Assembly (NCBI GenBank): GCA_039090855.1
Contig: CM077028.1
Span: 65,601,054 to 65,665,053, forward strand
Length of the DNA: 64,000 bases
Direction: 5' to 3'
Source: Macrothele yani
Taxonomy: Eukaryota > Arthropoda > Arachnida > Araneae > Macrothelidae
Part shown: piece after piece, positions 55,540-64,000 of the stretch
Position numbering within the stretch: the first letter of the stretch is position 1
Layout: each line of letters starts with the position of its first letter
The notes under the pieces: model-generated
What the model was told of the DNA's origin: nothing
The model's database searches: none
The model's input: the letters and a program-made list of their open reading frames with translations, nothing else
Translations under genes and position numbers: made by a program

Positions 55540-57816
55540 GGGTGATTAAAAAAAAGATTAAGTTCGCAAATTTTTGTTTAAACAAAAAGAGACATCCAAG
55601 TATATAGTCACAAAGTCTGTTTGGGCACATTTCATAGTTTTAGATTAACCTCTCAAGTCCTTCGTGGAAAATGAAGGATTTGGAAAAACAAATGCAACCA
55701 TTTTATGACTTGGTTTTGAACATCTTCACTGGATTGGAAGCGCTGGTCTCTTATGTGATTTTCCAGCTTAGGGAAAAGGAAGTACACTATATTGACAAAA
55801 ATCACCGGACAACCCTTTAAAAGCATATGAACGGATCCGCTGCGTTGTTAAGATGGGCGGTACAGCTGCAAACGGTATAGAAACAAGCCTGCAGCTGACC
55901 GGGATCGTATCGCACTGTGAGGTTGAGTGAAAATGTCGCGGAGGGAGAGAACTGACTTTGAGAAAGGAAAGATTGTTGGGTGTTATATTAGTGGGTTGTC
56001 CATAAAAGGATCCGAGAGGCGTTTAAACATACCCAAGTCAATTGTTTTAGATGTACTGAATAAGTGGAAGACACATGGCGTGCCTGGAGCATCAAAACGT
56101 ACTGACAGACCAAAGAAAATCACTGATACAGGACGTCGAGACCTCAGGAGAGTCGTTACAGCTAATCGACGGAGTACCGTACTACACAAGACCTCAGTGT
56201 ACAAATGAGTAAAAAGTAAAATGAAGTTCTCAGTTTCGGAGAGAACTTCATTCCATGGGTTACCGTGGTCGTGCGGCTGCTCATAAGCCTTTTATCTCCA
56301 CTCGGAATGCTACTCGTCGTTTAGCATGGTGTAAAGAACATTTATCGTGGACCATAGATCAATGGAAACGGGTTCTATAGACTGATGAATCCAGATACAC
56401 GATCCATCAGTCTGATGGCCGTGTGTGGGGTATGGCGGCAGCCGAGGAACGCTATTTACCACAGTGTACTGTGCTTTCTGTCAAGTTTGGAGCTGGCAGT
56501 GTACTCGTGTGGGTGTGCTTTTCGTGGTATGGTCCCGGCCCACTAGTTATCGTGGAAATAAACCTGTTAACCAGCACGTCTACTTCGATATTCTCGACAA
56601 TTTTGCTCTACGAACTCTGTGGCAATACTATGGAACCGAGCCGTGTTGGTTCCAGCAAGATAATGCACCGAGCCATAAAGCAAGAACTGTTACGGCGTGA
56701 TTTGACGATAACGCCATGTCGTGTGTGAACTGGCAAGCACAGAGCCCTGATCGTTATCCGATAGAGTACCTATGGGATGAATTAGAGCGCCGCATGAAAA
56801 GTTTGGAACAAAGCCTACTACTAAGCAACAGTTAGCGGCAGCATTATGTACTGAATGGAAGCACATACCTATCGCTGTGTTCCAAAACCTTGTTGAAGGC
56901 ATGACTCGAAGTGTCAGTTTTCACACAGTATTTATTAGAAGAAAGATACAGGAGATGTGCTTGAATAAATCATCTCAAATGATGTATGACAAAAAAATAT
57001 TTACAGATGCTTGTAGCTTACGCTACTGCTTATTTACACGGTTTTGTACATTGGTGATAGTAAAAAAACAGTTAATTACACTCGAGTGTCTGGTAAGGCA
57101 ACAAAAGTCTCTGACAAAGCAAAGAATAGGACCAATTCAGCTTGAACAGTATTAAAGCAAAGAATAATACAGAATTCGAGCTTGCAGACATAGATTCAAA
57201 AGACAGGTGATGAGAAATTAACAGAACGTGCAGCTTGCGCTACGTTAATTACAGGATTCGGTGCAACGTTTGCATGACAACAGTTAAGTGCAGTAGAAAA
57301 CTGGCGAGGCAACATGAATCTCTGGTAATACAGAGCGTAAAATCAATCCAGAATGAGAGCACTATAGAGTATAAATTTTACACAATATTGATGAAAAAAA
57401 AGTTCTGACCGAAAGGTGATACAGTGTGGGTGACCTGGAAAACCAGGAGGTTGCAGGTGATCAAGGAGACAAACATGAAATCAAAAGTTCGAAAGACAGA
57501 TGATGAAAAATTTACAGATGAATGTGGCTCGCGGTACTACATGTTACATACAACGGTGATATGAAAAATAGTTATATACAATAATTTTCCTGAGAATAAA
57601 AAAAATAATCTCTGAAAATACAGAGAGAAGACACAACTCATCACAGTGAGTATTGGAGAACACAAATTTACACAGTTGAAAAGTAAAATTACACATTTGA
57701 ATCAGGAATTGAAGATAAGAATATACTGTAAAAACGACAAAGTTTACAGATGTCTGTGGTTCGTGAAACGACCTATATACATGATTCTGTACAATGAGAA
57801 GTTACAATTTACATAT

Positions 57817-57966
57817 ATTGGTTTGTCAGAGGTGGCGGAAGTACTGTTTGTTTCCTGCAGAAGTAATATATCAGCATTCAGCGGAGCAAGATCCTCTCGT
57901 ACCAGCGCATTCGCAAGAGGTGTCGCAAAACCACGACAATTAAGTGACACCACCTTGAATGTCTAG
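57817..57966 (-). pseudogene. Start of ORF2: endonuclease N-terminus
   Basis: 'VVSLNCRGFATPLANALVRE' and 'DILLLQETN' are the first beta strand and the catalytic Glu (QE) box of an APE-type endonuclease. The frame overlaps the ORF1 end by about 14 bp in a different frame, so ORF2 would need reinitiation or frameshifting. It runs into 3' untranslated sequence after 'TSATSDK'. Confidence 0.85.
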
Positions 57967-59770
57967 GTTAGTTGTGGGATGCAGTAGGAATTGACTGGCT
58001 GTAGTGATGGAGTGGAGTCGACGGAGAAAACAAGCACTCCACGGGGCCTCGTCCGCAGTGCGCCGAAGAGTGTTTTCAAGTGAGTGTAATTGAACCAGCA
58101 CTTGTGGAAGAGCTGCTTCATACTTATGAATGGAGGTGCGTGCTGAGGAAGGGCTAGAGGACCCTAAAAGGCAATCCAGCACGTCCTCGTATGGCAGAGG
58201 CTCAGCAGGGAAAGCATTTTCAGCAAGAAAAGTTGTGAATTCATCTAGTGAGGGAAAGGCACCCTCACATGCTGTCTCAGAGGAAGTGTGTAGAGGCGAC
58301 CTGGAGAACGGTCGTCGAGAGCTGACGGAGCGAGTGAATGAGCGGGTAGAAGAGCGAGATGATCTTCGGGACGCCAGAGTCTTTGACTTCTTCGTCTTGG
58401 GGTGAGTAGCACCACTGCGTTTTCCAGCAACCACAAAAGCTTCATGATCGTCTGGAGAGTCTGAACCCGAAGCGTTACCTGTGACTCGTGTCATGGAGCC
58501 AACGGTAAAAGCTGAGGAGTGGTCAACATGTACATCAGCAGTGGTTGTAAAAGTACTAGGGGAGTCGATTTTGGAAGCCTGGGAAAATTCTTAGGATCAG
58601 CAGGAGGTGGAGGCATCAAAGTCGTTTGTTGACCAATGGCAGTAAGCTGGCTTTTGGAAGATCTTGATTCCGCGACTTTCCTCGAATAGGAAGAAGTCTG
58701 TGAAGCGTTGGTGGACAAAGTAGAAGAAGATGTAGTGTGTGGAGCTGTTTGCAGGGAGGCACGTGGGCACTGAGCGCTTATGTGACTTTCGCTCTGACAG
58801 ATAGTGCAATACTGTGAAGTGATTATCTCAACTCTTCGGCGTTGCTGTCCACAGCGGATGTGCAAAACATTCGGAACCGCTTTCAGCTGAGCAACAGATG
58901 AAAACAGGACTCGAGCAGTGCGGCGGAAACCCCGAATCGATTTGTCTTCAGGGACTTTGGGAGCCGCAGAGAGAGAGTTGTTATGGAGCCAACAACTCTG
59001 CCGTACCTGCTGAGCAAGTGTCCGACGCTGCCGGATACTTCTGGTGGTACGGGGTAGAAGGTCACCTGCACCGGGCGGTGCGGTACCGGTTGTGCTAACA
59101 GATGCACGTCATTGATGGTTAGACCTTCCGTAAGGACCTGGTCAGCATGCGCTTTATCCTTAAAATAGACCAAGACAGATCTGGGTTTTCGAGCTACAAA
59201 GTCTATTGCATCCTTTGGTAAGATAGTTTTGAGGGCTCGGCTATATTGCCACAGCTTAGTGTCGGGAAGCGCATCAAAATAGACGTCCCGTTCCATAGTG
59301 GAGGAAAAAAGGTGACCAGCTCGGGAATCCTCTGGTATGTCAATTGTAGCAGTAGAACCAACGACAGTGACATAGGATTCAGGAAAAGGCATAGCAGATG
59401 AAACTGGGGGTGTGAGGACCCCAGAAGTTGCAGAAGCATAGGACGCTGGGGCAGACGTGGGTCGAGAATTCGATGAAGCGGCCTCTAGCAGTGAGGGCGG
59501 ATCAGAAAGTTGATCAGAAGTAGAAGCTGTGAGCTCAGTATTGCTGATAACGGATACGTCATCATCTGCTGAGATGTAGATAGGAGACTTGGCACTACCG
59601 CACTTGGTGGGAGTTATAGCTGGAGAAGAAGAGGTGTCCATGACGTCGCAATGACGCTCGGGAGCTACCTCATTAAGCTGAGCAGGAGCTACCGCGGTAG
59701 GAGAAGAAGAGGAAGCTGGCTGATCTGCCAAGATAAGGATGTGGGCGTCACCCTTGTCTGCTTCCGCCAT
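57940..59770 (-). pseudogene. LINE ORF1 (RRM-like plus CCHC), two frame breaks
   Basis: The start at 59770 (MAEADKGDAHILILADQPAS) leads into an S/T/P-rich N-terminus of ~140 residues, then a domain with 'RALKTILPKDAIDFVARKPR' and 'VQVTFYPVPPEVSG' that fits the RRM-type ORF1 fold. A frameshift near 58960 leads to 'IRGFRRTARVLFSSVAQLKA' and the zinc knuckle 'YCTICQSESHISAQCP' near 58790. A second shift near 58500 leads to the last ~180 codons, with an R/S-rich stretch and ending NLDIQGGVT. The two breaks are few, so the copy is not very old. Confidence 0.85.
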
Positions 59771-60039
59771 CGAAGCAATGGCGAGACTTTAACGAAAAAA
59801 GACCAGCTTGGTTGAAAAATAAAACAGTGAATAATGAAAAAATATGGCACTCACCAACCTGGGAGATACACGAACGTAAAGTGTAGAACTTCAACTTGAA
59901 GATACACGCAACCACAGAAACTAAAGCACTCAATAAACACCTGATAGCAACGAAAATCACGGAGCTCAAAACCCAACCACTTCGAGCCTCGAAGTGTCAG
60001 TGCATGCATTAAGGCCAAAGGTGGTTTCAAAATATCTTT

Positions 60040-61300
60040 ATTCAAGGTAGAAATCAGGAGACGAACTAATAAGGAGGTCTTAATACAAATAAAATACGAT
60101 CAAAGATCGTTAAACTACTAAAATCTATATACAAATATACAGCATAGTGCACAAGTTGAAAAATGGAGCAAACTCACAGCTCGTGATAAATGATCAGCGA
60201 CAAGCATGTCTGGGCATCTCCAAACACAACAGAACCAAATTAGGAAGGATTTGAACAAAAAACGTATTGCTCATAAGTGCATTGCTGTGCGATTAACAAA
60301 CTTGTTCAAGAAAATATTGAGAGCTTCATGAGACATTTCTCTTGCAAAAAAAAGTACAATAAGACAGTAAGTTTTAAAACACCATAGTTACAAGAATGTA
60401 CAGTACAAAGCAATTGACAAACTGATCATAAGGCAAATCAATGAAATGATGAATATCAGGAGAAGAACAAACTTGGACTTCCTGGTGTAAATAGAATATA
60501 TTACCTGTTCGGCATTATTCAGGAACAATGTACAAATATACAGCACAGTGTCAACATGTTACAAATCAAAATCGGACCATATACAGAAATGTAACACTAT
60601 TCTGTTGACCAGATAGAAAATGTAAGTAGAATAAGAAAACACACGATGAATAAAGCTTTAACATATTCTCACTATCCATATGTAGTAATAGAAGAATGAT
60701 AGTACCAAGCATCACCTCACACAAAAGAACAAAATAGGTAAAATGTTTTTCAAAATATATTACTCATGAGTACAACACCATGCAATTGACTAACTTGTGC
60801 AAAAATAAATACAGTAAGAATCATTAGTCAACATGTCTCTTGAAAGAAGGTACGATATGACAGTGAGTTTTAACACAACATATGTACAAGGTTGTACAGT
60901 ACTATGCAATTGAAAAACTGATTATCAGACAAATCAATGGAATGTTGAATAACAGGATATAACTAAACTTGGACATCCTGATGCAAATAAGACGGATAAC
61001 TTGTTCCGCAACATTTTTAAAACTATGTACAATTATACGGCACAGTGCAAACATGTTCGGGAAACAAAATAGAACAAAATTACAAAAAACAACACTATGC
61101 AATTAATGAAAGCAGAAACAATTTATATGTTTATACAGCACTATGCTAATGACTAACTGCAATATTTATACTCAAAATGTAATCTAAAGACAAACTAACT
61201 TGAACGTCAATGTAAGAAAAAAAAATACAAGATGAGTGTCACAAAAAACGATTTACTGTGTAAACACGTATAGCCCTTTATAAAAAAACCAATGCGGTAA
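60040..61300 (-). repeat. ~500-bp tandem units in the LINE 3' untranslated part
   Basis: Two units and a part align: 'tgacagt.agttttaa.acac' and 'tggacttcctg' near 60360-60490 recur near 60855-60980, and 'acaaatatacagca.agtg' recurs at 60130, 60535 and 61025. Units differ strongly. Confidence 0.75.
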
Positions 61301-61361
61301 ATTTCCAAGCTGCGCAAAGATCTTTAAAACAGATTGTTGAGATTACATATGCATTTCTGAT

Positions 61362-63935
61362 TCAAAAAGGTCCAATACCAAATCTGCCGACCGTCAGGTA
61401 CAATGACGCTGGCGAGCTGGTAAACCATGAGGCAGCCGGTGACCAGGTGGCAAGGAACTGGCTCTCCCGACGCTGAGTAACTGCAACAGAATACTCTAGC
61501 CGAAGTCGAGATGTCAGGCGGTCGCGGAAGTGGCATAATAATGCCGTAGAAGCTTCATGAACAGTAAGAGGAGTAGTAAAATCTCTGCAGCGTTGATGAA
61601 ACACGTAGATTACATGCTTCGCTAGAATAAAAATATAGGCACAGACTGATGGAAGCTTGACTGGGGGAGAGTTCTGTAGCAGAAGAGTCCGATATGCATC
61701 AAATGTAAAATCTGCTGTAATGGAACATTGGGCGATAGTAAATGCGAAGTTCAGCATAGGGAGTAATATAACAGAGTGTTGATAGACATGGGAGACATCA
61801 GCCTCCCGAGCACAGAAAGGGCAAAGAGGGGAATCGAGAAGAGACATTCGGAAAAGAACGGAGGGAACAGGAAGGCGGCGATGGAGGAAAAGCCAATGGG
61901 TATTAATTTCTAGAGGAGCAGAAAGAGGAGACAGGGCGGCGGACCACACCGTAGCAGTGGCAGCAGGGGGAACATCAGGAATGGGGAGAGGAGGAGAAGA
62001 ATGGGACATAGAGAGGAACCGATAAGGAGCTGACACCGAGAGAGAGGAAATGGGATGAGCTGAGCCAGAAGTAAGCAAGAAAAGAGGAAATGGGAGAGAA
62101 GCAGAAGGAACAAAGGAAAGACCTGAGTGGGAAGCAAGATGAGGAAATTGAGAAATGATAGATGAAAGAATAGAGTCGTAGATGTCGCGAGAGGAGGAGG
62201 AGAGGAGAAGGGAGGAAGGGAGGCTGGCGAAAGGTTGCCAGGAAAGGTCAGGGTTAGTGAGATCTTTAACTGTTACTACACCTGCTAGGGCCGCCCCGGT
62301 GGCGCAGTGGTCTAAGGCGCTGGCCTCTGATCATTCGTCCGTAAGGGGTCCGGGTTCGAATCCCGGTGAGGCATGGATGTTGTGTTTGTCTTACAGCACT
62401 GGCTCTCTCCCTTCCCTGGATCCAGTGACCCTAAATTAGGGACGGGCGACTGCTTATAGCCCATTGAGTTGCTCACGGTGGTCGTTAAACCTCCAATCAA
62501 AAAAAAAAAAAAATAAAAAAAAAACACCTGCTCGGAGCCAGGTAGGATAGGCAAAGTACGGAAGATGAGAGGGGTGAAGAATCGAAGAATAAAAGAGGGG
62601 TTCAGCAAGGAGCTCAGTTGTGGAATCAGGTGGAGAACGAGAAAGAGGGAGGGAACGAAGGAAAGTTAGAGCTTCACGGTAAACAGGGGGAAGTCGAATG
62701 AGGGTGAGGAGTCGGTGGTCCATGAGTAGTAAGGAGAGAAAAGAAAAGCTAGGGTTGCTCGGGAAGGCGATGACGTTCCTAGCTAAAACGGCATCTGGTA
62801 CTGGCGACGTGAAGAGATGGAGAAAAGTAGTAATTCTGACGGCCTTGTAGTACTCCTGTGTATCAATGAGTCCGATGCCGCCGTGATGCGGAGGGAGGCA
62901 AAGCTTTGTGACACTGACCCAGTGGTGGCAGGTCCAAATCAGAGAAGTAAGACATCGGGTAATTTCAGGAAGACGGAGTTGTAGAGACTTGACACCAAGC
63001 CAGGAGTGTGTGCACAAGGAGATTAGGTAAGTTCGAGAGAGGCGATCTCTCTGGAAGAATGATGAGCAGAACTGGGCTCTCCTCCAGAATGCAGTTGACC
63101 TGAGCAAGCGTGGGTGAATAGAATTCCACGTGTAGAGGGGGAAGCTTGCAAGGAACCAAGATGAATTCCAAGGAAGCGCTGTGAGATGGACGACCAGCTT
63201 GCTCCCCAAGGGGTGTCTACACGATGTGCCCATGAGCCGCACCATAAACCAGTGCTTTTAGATGAGTTGAGCGCTGCACCGGAGCATGAGGCATAAGCTG
63301 CGAATAGACGTTGGAGACACGGAAACTGTGAGTCATGACGGATGCAGATGGTGACATCATCAGCGTATGCAACAGAGGTAGTGGCATGATGTCTTGTGCA
63401 GGCAGAGAGTGGTGGCAGAACTGCTTCAAAGGATTGGTGTACAGAGCGGAGGAATGGTTCAATTGCGATTGCAAAGAGTTGTCCGGAGAGTGGGCAACCC
63501 CGCTGCACTCCCCGGCAGAAGGGAATGGGCGCTGTGAGAAAGGTGGGCAGCTTGACTTGGAGAACGGCGTCTTGATAGAGTGAGAAAAAAGAGAGACAAA
63601 GGAAGGAGGAAACCAGAAGTGAAGGAGTGTAGCCGACAGATTGAGATATTATCAAAAGCGGATTGTTGGTCAAGAGAGAGAAGGGCGAGGGGTTCAGAGC
63701 GAGATCGGGCAAGATGGATTAGATCATTAAGTAGATGGATGTTATGAGAAAGTGAACGGCCGGGAACTGTGTAAGTTTGATTTGGGGAGAGAATGTGAGT
63801 GAGAATGGGGTTAAGGCGTTGGGAAAGAAGTTTAGTATAAAGTTTATAATCTAGATTTAAGAGGGAGATAGGGCGCCAATTCCCCAGGTCAAGGAGATCA
63901 TCTTTCTTAGGGAATAGGACAACATATTGTAACGT
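61362..63935 (-). pseudogene. Tx1-like ORF2: reverse transcriptase and C-terminus
   Basis: RT motifs in order: 'NWRPISLLNLDYKLYTKLLS' (63900), 'QTYTVPGRSLSHNIHLLNDL' (63770), 'SLDQQSAFDN' (63670), a frameshift, 'GVQRGCPLSGQLFAIAIEPF' (63490), 'VAYADDVTICI' (63370, catalytic Asp pair), another shift near 63220. The C-terminal part carries 'HHGGIGLIDTQEYYKAVRI', and after the SINE 'GVVTVKDLTNPDLSWQPFA', 'HWLFLHRRLPVP' and a Cys/His box 'CPFCAREADVSHV'. The GCPLSGQL...IEP style is typical of the Tx1 group. About two frameshifts, so recently dead or nearly so. Confidence 0.85.
62290..62523 (+). mobile_element. SINE-1 in the Tx1 ORF2, young
   Basis: Complete A box, B box and body, ending in a ~28-base A-rich tail. 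A 9-bp duplication (acacctgct, 62278-62286 and 62524-62532) flanks it. Removing it restores the host frame (LRAGVVTVKDL). The most intact SINE-1 in the window. Confidence 0.93.
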
Positions 63936-64000
63936 ATACTAAATATTCACTTTCCTTTTGATTTTACTATCTCTGGTTATTTTATTTTACTATGTAAATT

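Larger units (their letters stand above)
56919..59987 (-). mobile_element. Internally deleted Tx1-like LINE keeping ORF1
   Basis: A 14-bp duplication (ctcgaagtgtcagt, 56905-56918 and 59988-60001) bounds this 3.07-kb copy, so both ends are real. On the - strand: a ~215-bp 5' part, ORF1 (59770 to 57940), the first ~45 codons of ORF2 (endonuclease start), then a jump near 57817 straight into the 3' untranslated part (57815-56919), which consists of four degenerate ~215-295-bp units ('catctgtaaa' near 57000, 57215, 57510, 57745). The remaining ~3 kb of ORF2 is gone. It ends with AATAAA and little or no poly(A). Confidence 0.88.
55792..60024 (+). mobile_element. Tc1-like transposon (family A), split by LINE insertions
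   Basis: The left end (ttgacaaaaatcaccggaca) follows TA at 55790-55791. The transposase begins at 55933 (MSRRERTDFEKGKIVGCYIS) and runs with frameshifts through 'GVPGASKRTDRPKKITDTGR' and 'SVLVWVCFSWYGPGPLVIV' to 'VFQNLVEGMTRSVS' at 56918. It resumes at 60002-60024 with 'ACIKAKGG', the last conserved residues of the family. The final ~90 bp and right TIR are not visible; a second LINE starts at 60025. Confidence 0.88.
60025..63945 (-). mobile_element. Tx1-like LINE, second copy, 5' part lost or broken
   Basis: ORF2 (RT and C-terminus) and a long 3' untranslated part lie on the - strand; the 3' end with 'gaataaagatattttgaaa' meets the Tc1 at 60024. At about 63935-63945 the match to RT stops upstream of 'VVLFPKKDDLLDLGNWRPIS', from truncation or another insertion. 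A SINE-1 sits in ORF2. Whether this is the same family as the copy at 56919-59987 cannot be told, as the coding parts do not overlap. Confidence 0.8.

Overview
This window looks like repeat-rich, non-genic DNA from an animal genome, most likely an arthropod. No complete host gene, rRNA or bona fide tRNA gene was recognised. What can be read is mobile DNA and its products: at least fifteen Tc1/mariner elements or relics, five kinds of retrotransposon (RTE, Jockey/CR1-like, an ORF1-only LINE, Tx1-like, Penelope-like), four tRNA-derived SINE families, inverted-repeat (foldback) elements and three large tandem arrays. The arthropod call rests on the kinds of mariner and RTE elements and on the LINE tail of AACC units; it is an inference, and no species is claimed.

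Layout. 1-5 kb: the 5' end of an RTE element running off the left edge, a full-length Tc1 (1792-3012) and a second Tc1 inside a ~316-bp tandem repeat. 5-12 kb: an inverted-repeat element, then a Jockey/CR1-like LINE on the + strand (5760-10790) that holds a palindromic MITE, which in turn holds a 2.6-kb LINE with an intact ORF1 but no ORF2; after it comes a Tc1 with a DD36D-type catalytic pattern. 12-19 kb: Tc1 and mariner relics, unassigned AT-rich DNA and tRNA-derived SINE pieces. 19-22 kb: a nearly full-length but broken RTE on the - strand. 22-30 kb: mostly unassigned DNA with SINEs and a ~148-bp tandem array. 30-36 kb: a Tc1, a long-TIR MITE, a mariner fragment, a Tc1 whose 343-codon transposase has only one stop, and a 56-bp satellite with about 24 units. 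36-46 kb: more Tc1 elements, including one whose transposase gene has been blown up by 18 almost identical 112-bp copies of part of itself, then Penelope-like and mariner relics. 46-56 kb: a Tc1 carrying a mariner, a mariner with ~310-bp inverted repeats, RTE relics and a 1.4-kb unidentified insertion. 56-64 kb: a Tc1 split by two Tx1-like LINEs, one an internally deleted ORF1-carrying copy bounded by a 14-bp target duplication, the other holding a SINE.

How the parts relate. Removing the insertions with one copy of their target duplications restores the interrupted reading frames in three places (host LINE at 6.2/9.1 kb, Tc1 at 56.9/60.0 kb, Tx1 ORF2 at 62.3/62.5 kb), so the order of insertion can be read directly. 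Tc1/mariner copies have spread by TA-targeted transposition; LINE proteins are the likely source of SINE and ORF1-only LINE mobilisation. The two most unusual items are (i) two separate LINE families represented by copies that keep ORF1 and lose ORF2, and (ii) a young 112-bp satellite born inside a transposase gene. Two copies of a hammerhead-like RNA fold are a weaker but interesting third.
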